Positions 60,139 through 64,000 of a stretch of 64,000 nucleotides of DNA are shown one piece after another (positions within the stretch are counted from its first letter, which is position 1; each line of letters opens with the position of its first letter). The position numbers were made by a program, and so were the translations under genes. Under the pieces are notes generated by a model. That model worked only from the letters and a program-made list of their open reading frames with translations, was not told the DNA's origin and made no database searches. The DNA comes from Streptomyces sp. NBC_00510 (GTDB lineage Bacteria > Actinomycetota > Actinomycetes > Streptomycetales > Streptomycetaceae): the NCBI GenBank assembly GCA_036013505.1, contig CP107851.1, positions 9,968,001 to 10,032,000 of the forward strand. The letters are read 5' to 3'.

Positions 60139-61469
60139 GGGGCCTGGAGGAGGCCCGCGCCGATGTCCCTGACGGGTTGCGTCAGCGGGAAGGCGCCGGA
60201 TTTGAGGCTGGCCACGAGGTCGGCCGCGGAAGCGTTGGGGTTCGCCTGGGCGAGGAGTGCGAGGACACCCGCGACGTGCGGCGTGGCCATGCTGGTGCCG
60301 CCCATGGACTGGTACTCGCCTCCGGGAGCAGCCGAGCGCACCTGCCAGCCGGGCGCGGCGATGTTGATCTCGCCCCCCTGGCCGTTGATGGCACCGTTGG
60401 AGAAGAACGCCGGTGTGAGGCCCTTGTCGAGGGCGGCCACCGCGAGGATGGAGGGGCAGTTGGCGGGCCGGCTGACAGGCTCGATGGTCGGGGGCCGACG
60501 GCTGTCGTTGCCTGCGGCTGCGACGATGACCGTCCCGCGTTCGAGTGCGCGCTGGGCCAGTTTCTCGTATGTCTGCGGGAAGAGCTCACCGGGTTGGACT
60601 CGTGCGCCGAGCGACATGGAGATCACTCGCGCGCCGTGGGCGACGGCCCAGGCCATGCCGGCCAGGATCTGGCCGTCGGTGCCGCTGCCTGCGTTGCTGA
60701 GGACCTTCGCTGCGAGGATCCGGGCTTCGCAGGCCACGCCGTAGCGGGGTCCTTGCTGGGGGTTGGCCGGGCCGGCGGCGGTGCCGATGCAGTGTGTTCC
60801 GTGGCCGTGGCCGTCCTCGACGATTTCGCCGGGCACGAACGAGGCTGTCGCCTCGATGCGTCCGGCCAGGTCCGGGTGGTCGGTGTCCACGCCAGTGTCC
60901 AGGACAGCGATCTTCACATCGCGTCCGGTCAGGCTGGACAGGTTGGCCCGGATTGCCTGCAGGCCCCAGGTCCACTGCTGCTCGTCCCAGGCCGGGCCCT
61001 GGACGGCGGCGACTTCGGCCCTGGTGTGGCGGGCGACCACGTCTTCGTCGCTGCGGTAGGCGGGGAAGAATTCGGTCGGTGCCTGCTGCGGGGCGGTGAT
61101 CGGCAAGGCGTAGACCATGCGTTCCGGCTCCGCCGCGATGATCGAGGGCTCCGCCTCGGCCGTGGTCACCAGTGCGTGGCGCTGCTCGGGCCGTACCTCG
61201 ACGACGGCGGCGCCGAGTTCCTCGAAGAGTACCGAGACGTCGGGGCGCTCGAGGAGTTCGGAGACATTCCCGGTCTCCGTTCCTCGAACGCGTTCGACAG
61301 GCGCGATGTCGGCGGCCGATCGCAGTGCGTTCAGTCCGTTTTCCTGGTTGCTCGGGTCGAGCAGGACCACGTAGCGGCCGGTGTACTCAGCGCCTTGACC
61401 TATACCGGGGCCGTTGGGCCGATGGGGCTGTTCGCCGAAGGCACGCCTGTCCATGGGGCCGTTCGCCAT
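60135..61469 (-). CDS. Subtilisin-like serine protease (S8), cytoplasmic
   Basis: 444 residues from an ATG at 61469 (GGAAG upstream). No signal peptide. The triad is complete: D191 in IAVLDTGVD, H223 in GHGTHCIG and S393 in GGTSMATPHVAG; the oxyanion N321 sits in AAAGND. The first 170 residues form a long N-terminal region (ERVRGTETGNVSELLERPDV, AAVVEVRPEQRHALVTTAEA) that may be a prodomain. Together with the small companion and nearby nuclease and caspase genes, it looks like a cytoplasmic effector or activator rather than a secreted nutrient protease. Confidence 0.9.
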   Translation of the reverse strand: MANGPMDRRAFGEQPHRPNGPGIGQGAEYTGRYVVLLDPSNQENGLNALRSAADIAPVERVRGTETGNVSELLERPDVSVLFEELGAAVVEVRPEQRHALVTTAEAEPSIIAAEPERMVYALPITAPQQAPTEFFPAYRSDEDVVARHTRAEVAAVQGPAWDEQQWTWGLQAIRANLSSLTGRDVKIAVLDTGVDTDHPDLAGRIEATASFVPGEIVEDGHGHGTHCIGTAAGPANPQQGPRYGVACEARILAAKVLSNAGSGTDGQILAGMAWAVAHGARVISMSLGARVQPGELFPQTYEKLAQRALERGTVIVAAAGNDSRRPPTIEPVSRPANCPSILAVAALDKGLTPAFFSNGAINGQGGEINIAAPGWQVRSAAPGGEYQSMGGTSMATPHVAGVLALLAQANPNASAADLVASLKSGAFPLTQPVRDIGAGLLQAP

Positions 61470-62510
61470 TGGTTCTTCCCGCTTTCTGTGTGCTTCCCCC
61501 CGGCTGGATGGGGGCACGCCGATTCACGGGTCGTCAGGCGCCAAGGGTGGGTGGCGGGGAGCGGTTCAGCCGCGTGTCGACGCGTGATGCCGTGACCTGC
61601 AAGGCTGTCGGTTGCCAGGCAGTCGGCGTTGCCCCCGCTACACCGTCGCACCGGGTAGCAAGGCCCGCAACTCAGCGTCGCCACCCCCGGCGGGAGAACG
61701 ACGCCCCCCCACGGCTCGGTGCCTTTCGCAGGGGCCTTTCCTGGCTGACGGCCTCATCTGCCGGGGCGCCCCAAGTAAAGCCAGGCGGTGATCGTATGGG
61801 GAGGTCGCAGGGGACGATCCGGGTACGGGGCCAGGGGGTCTGTTCGCGCGGGTCAAGGTCACCAGGGCGCCGGCAGTACGGGCGATGGCCGGGGAACGAG
61901 CCGTATTCCGGGCTGCTTGCCGGGGCACCCGGGTGCTCCCGGCCCGGCCAAGGGTGGTGTTGTGTGCCGACAGCACCACCGTGGCGGCGGCCGGGCCCGC
62001 GGGCACGGGACCTCGCGACCCGTGCCATGCCCCTCGTCGGACGAGGCTGTGCCGGCGCTGTCGCGGCGGTGCACCAACAGGTGCTCACGCAAGGCGAACG
62101 GCGGGGCAGGGCGTCGGCAGTCGGTTCTGGTCACGGACGGTCCGGCGCCGGCGGCGCCGGTTGGAGCCACTGTCCGATACGAATGCGTGGTGGGCGCTTG
62201 CCCGGGCCGCCGTTCGGCGTTACCCGGCGTACTGCCATCGACGCGGCCTGGGGTCATGCGTCTGCGTCCGCAGGAGCAGCCGGTTAACGCGGCCGGATGG
62301 TGCCGATCGAGAGGTCGTGGTGCCCGGCGGCGAGACCGGCGAGCGCCTCGTCCTCTTCCGCGTACCGGTCGGGGCCGAGCGTCGGGTCGCCCGCTGTACG
62401 GGGCAGCGGCCGTCCGTGCTCCCGCCAAGGAATGGCAACCCGTGGCGTGCACGGGCGGCCGGTTGCCCTGCGGATCTCCAGGACACCAGGCCCGGCGAGT
62501 CTGCGGGGCC
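61470..62510. other. 1-kb gap with one possible gene remnant
   Basis: No intact gene. The minus strand at about 62284-62436 reads GDPTLGPDRYAEEDEALAGL, then AAGHHDLSIGTIRPR and a stop, which looks like a real C-terminus with good codon use, but no start or upstream part was found. Other frames are R/G/P-rich noise. Confidence 0.35.
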
Positions 62511-63392
62511 CTATACGACGATGTCGTCGAACGATTCCAGCTGTGTCCAGCGCTTGGCGGCGCGGGCCCCGGCAGGCAGGCGGTCGGCGGCCGGCAGGGG
62601 GCCCAGGTCCAGTCCGGTGATGTCTGCGACGTCGGCGACCGGTACCTGGAAGGTGCGGAAGGCGCCCAGCGGTGGGGGATCGCCGGCTCTGGCCGCTTCG
62701 TCCAGGGCCCGGGCGGCAGCGTCTTTGCTGAGGTCGGGGCTTTGGTCCAGGACGTACGCGGTGGACGCCAAGTCGCCGTCCTGCAGGAAACCGGCGACCT
62801 TCCAGAAGCGAAGAGGGACCTGGATGCCCCGGTACGGCGGATCGGAGTCCTCAAGGACTGCTCCGGTGAACACCGTCAGCTTGCGGTCGAACTGCCCGGC
62901 GTGATCGAGGAGGAAGTTTTCCAGCCCCTGCCACAGTTCCTTGCCCTGGTTGAAGATGTCCATCTGCGGAGCAGCGTTGGTGTAGTGGAACGTGTCACCG
63001 TTGGCCACGGTTGCTTCCGGCGCCTGACCCCATACCGGATCGAGCCTGCGCACCAGGTGTCCTTTGTCCAGCGGGTTGTCCTTGTACACCGCATGCCCGG
63101 CCTGCTGGCTCTCGGGAAGGCGGGGGTCGAAACGCCAGTTGTCGTTGCGGTCCACGTCCATCAGCTCGCCGCCGTTGATCGCAACAGCCGTGGCCGTTGC
63201 CAGGCGCCGGTCCGGACGGAACACCACGCTGAAGTGCGTGTAGGGCAGGATCACCGTTTCGATGCCCGGATCGGTCGGCCGGGGCAGCGGCACAGCCGGC
63301 CCGAGGAAGCGCTCGTCGTAGCCCTTGCGGTGGGCCAGCGATTCACGGCTCGCCGTTGCGGTATCCGGTGACGGATCGGGGGGAGTGGCCAT
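62511..63392 (-). CDS. DNA/RNA non-specific endonuclease (EndoG-like, beta-beta-alpha-metal)
   Basis: 293 residues from an ATG at 63392. NPLDKGHLVRRLD (H112) is the DRGH motif with K for R, and YTNAAPQ supplies the metal-binding N139; THFSVVFRPDRRLATATAV precedes it as in NUC1/EndoG. No signal peptide, so it is active in the cytoplasm and would be lethal unless controlled. The family includes caspase-activated and mitochondrial nucleases. It lies between a subtilase and a caspase gene, suggesting proteolytic control (inference). Confidence 0.85.
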   Translation of the reverse strand: MATPPDPSPDTATASRESLAHRKGYDERFLGPAVPLPRPTDPGIETVILPYTHFSVVFRPDRRLATATAVAINGGELMDVDRNDNWRFDPRLPESQQAGHAVYKDNPLDKGHLVRRLDPVWGQAPEATVANGDTFHYTNAAPQMDIFNQGKELWQGLENFLLDHAGQFDRKLTVFTGAVLEDSDPPYRGIQVPLRFWKVAGFLQDGDLASTAYVLDQSPDLSKDAAARALDEAARAGDPPPLGAFRTFQVPVADVADITGLDLGPLPAADRLPAGARAAKRWTQLESFDDIVV

Positions 63393-63479
63393 GACTGGCT
63401 ACCTACCGTGCCGCCCGTGTCTGCACGCCCGCATGCATCCCAACATCACCCAAATAGATCTACATAGAACACTGGGCAT

Positions 63480-63495
63480 CTAATCGGGCGATTAG
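63480..63495. promoter_or_regulatory. Inverted repeat between nuclease and caspase genes
   Basis: CTAATC, GGGC and GATTAG: a 6-bp inverted repeat in the 234-bp divergent gap. The surrounding 60 bases are the most AT-rich in the region (CAAATAGATCTACATAG) and probably hold both promoters. Confidence 0.45.
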
Positions 63496-63626
63496 GATCA
63501 TGCCGGGAGTGGGGAGGGAGCGGGAGCCGGCCCTTTCCATCGGCCGGGCTTTCGGCCCCATGACCGGCTCTCGGTACCCGCGGGCGACCCACGGGGCGCT
63601 GTCACTCGTACGGAAGGAGCCAGTCC

Positions 63627-64000
63627 ATGGCTCAGAGCATGTCCATCCACATCGGACTCAACAACGTCGACCCTGACAAGTACAACGGCTGGGACGGCAA
63701 GCTCATCGCCTGCGAGAACGACGCTCGCGACATGGAACAGCTCGCCAAACAAGCCGGGTTCAAGGACCGGACCATGCTCCTGACCGCCGAGGCGACCGTC
63801 GGCAACGTGAACACCGAACTACGCAGGGCAGCCAAGGTCCTGTCGCCGGGTGACATCCTGCTGTTCACCTACTCGGGCCATGGCGGGCAAGTCCCCGACA
63901 TCAACGGGCCCGAGGACGAGCCGGACCGGCTCGATGAGACGATGTGCTTCTTCGACCGCGAGTACATCGACGACGAGCTGTACAAGGAACTGGAGGCTTT
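63627..64000 (+). CDS. Caspase-family (C14) protease, N-terminal part
   Basis: Begins at an ATG with GGAAGGAG upstream and runs off the window after 124 residues. SIHIGLNNVDPDKYNGWDGK is the first strand and entry loop, and LLFTYSGHGGQVPD contains the catalytic histidine; acidic residues before and after (NGPEDEPDRLDETM) match prokaryotic metacaspase-like proteins. The catalytic cysteine lies beyond the window. No transmembrane part is seen yet. Divergent from the EndoG-like gene. Confidence 0.85.
   Translation, partial: MAQSMSIHIGLNNVDPDKYNGWDGKLIACENDARDMEQLAKQAGFKDRTMLLTAEATVGNVNTELRRAAKVLSPGDILLFTYSGHGGQVPDINGPEDEPDRLDETMCFFDREYIDDELYKELEA

Noticed and set aside
60177..61595. 472-residue plus-strand open frame opposite the subtilase
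   Set aside because: Antisense shadow; the minus strand carries the complete S8 triad.

Overview
The window is high-GC actinobacterial DNA, almost certainly Streptomyces or a close relative. The evidence is very high GC at third codon positions, many GTG/TTG starts with GGAGG-type ribosome binding sites, and families typical of Streptomyces (DauR-type regulators, DUF6247, replication-relaxation protein, EACC1/caspase, small VEWRG proteins). The mix of broken genes, solo domains, IS elements and conflict genes marks it as accessory DNA, such as a chromosome arm or an integrated or plasmid-derived segment. I found no rRNA, tRNA or CRISPR array.

Layout. 0-9.3 kb: an AraC regulator; a D-amino-acid catabolic operon (DauR-like regulator, ornithine-cyclodeaminase-like enzyme, D-serine dehydratase-like PLP enzyme); a flavin monooxygenase; a frameshifted DUF6924 gene; an APH-type kinase; a small putative DNA-binding protein; and a three-gene overlapping operon resembling a toxin-antitoxin locus. 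9.4-20.6 kb: a graveyard of a helicase/TA cassette (N-terminal remnant at 9.4-10.2 kb, C-terminal remnant at 20.1-20.6 kb), an NTF2-like protein, a membrane protein, a Uma2 remnant, a replication-relaxation protein and a membrane protein with two TIR-like domains. 21-29.9 kb: a membrane-anchored NB-ARC/TPR STAND protein, a SUKH protein, the intact helicase, and divergently an RHH/PIN-like pair and an AbiE-like pair. 30.5-45.2 kb: a divergent zinc-finger gene/XRE-coiled-coil-membrane gene pair with an operator-like palindrome, a 1249-aa protein ending in a PD-(D/E)XK nuclease domain, a broken phosphoribosyltransferase, a 1417-aa STAND NTPase that also ends in a PD-(D/E)XK domain, and an IS701-family element inserted just upstream of it with a CTAG duplication. 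47-54.6 kb: a five-gene overlapping carbohydrate operon (lipoprotein binding protein, two permeases, a nitrilase-superfamily amidase, a six-hairpin glycosidase) followed by a GntR regulator fused to a solute-binding domain. 54.6-56.2 kb: a decayed ISL3 element. 56.8-64 kb: a protease-rich conflict cluster (caspase plus EACC1, a frameshifted partner, a subtilase with a small companion, an EndoG-like nuclease and a second caspase cut by the window end).

How the parts work together. The 47-54.6 kb operon reads as uptake and cytoplasmic hydrolysis of an oligosaccharide whose breakdown also releases an amide or acylated amine, sensed by the GntR-SBP protein. The D-amino-acid operon reads as racemic or D-amino-acid clearance. 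From 14 kb on, most genes look like NTPase-, NAD+-, protease- or nuclease-based self-versus-nonself systems. Three of them (TIR, XRE-membrane and STAND-nuclease) carry a TTA codon, so their translation should depend on the bldA leucyl-tRNA. The best candidates for an undescribed system are the two large PD-(D/E)XK proteins at 34.4-43 kb and the protease/nuclease cluster at 56.8-64 kb.
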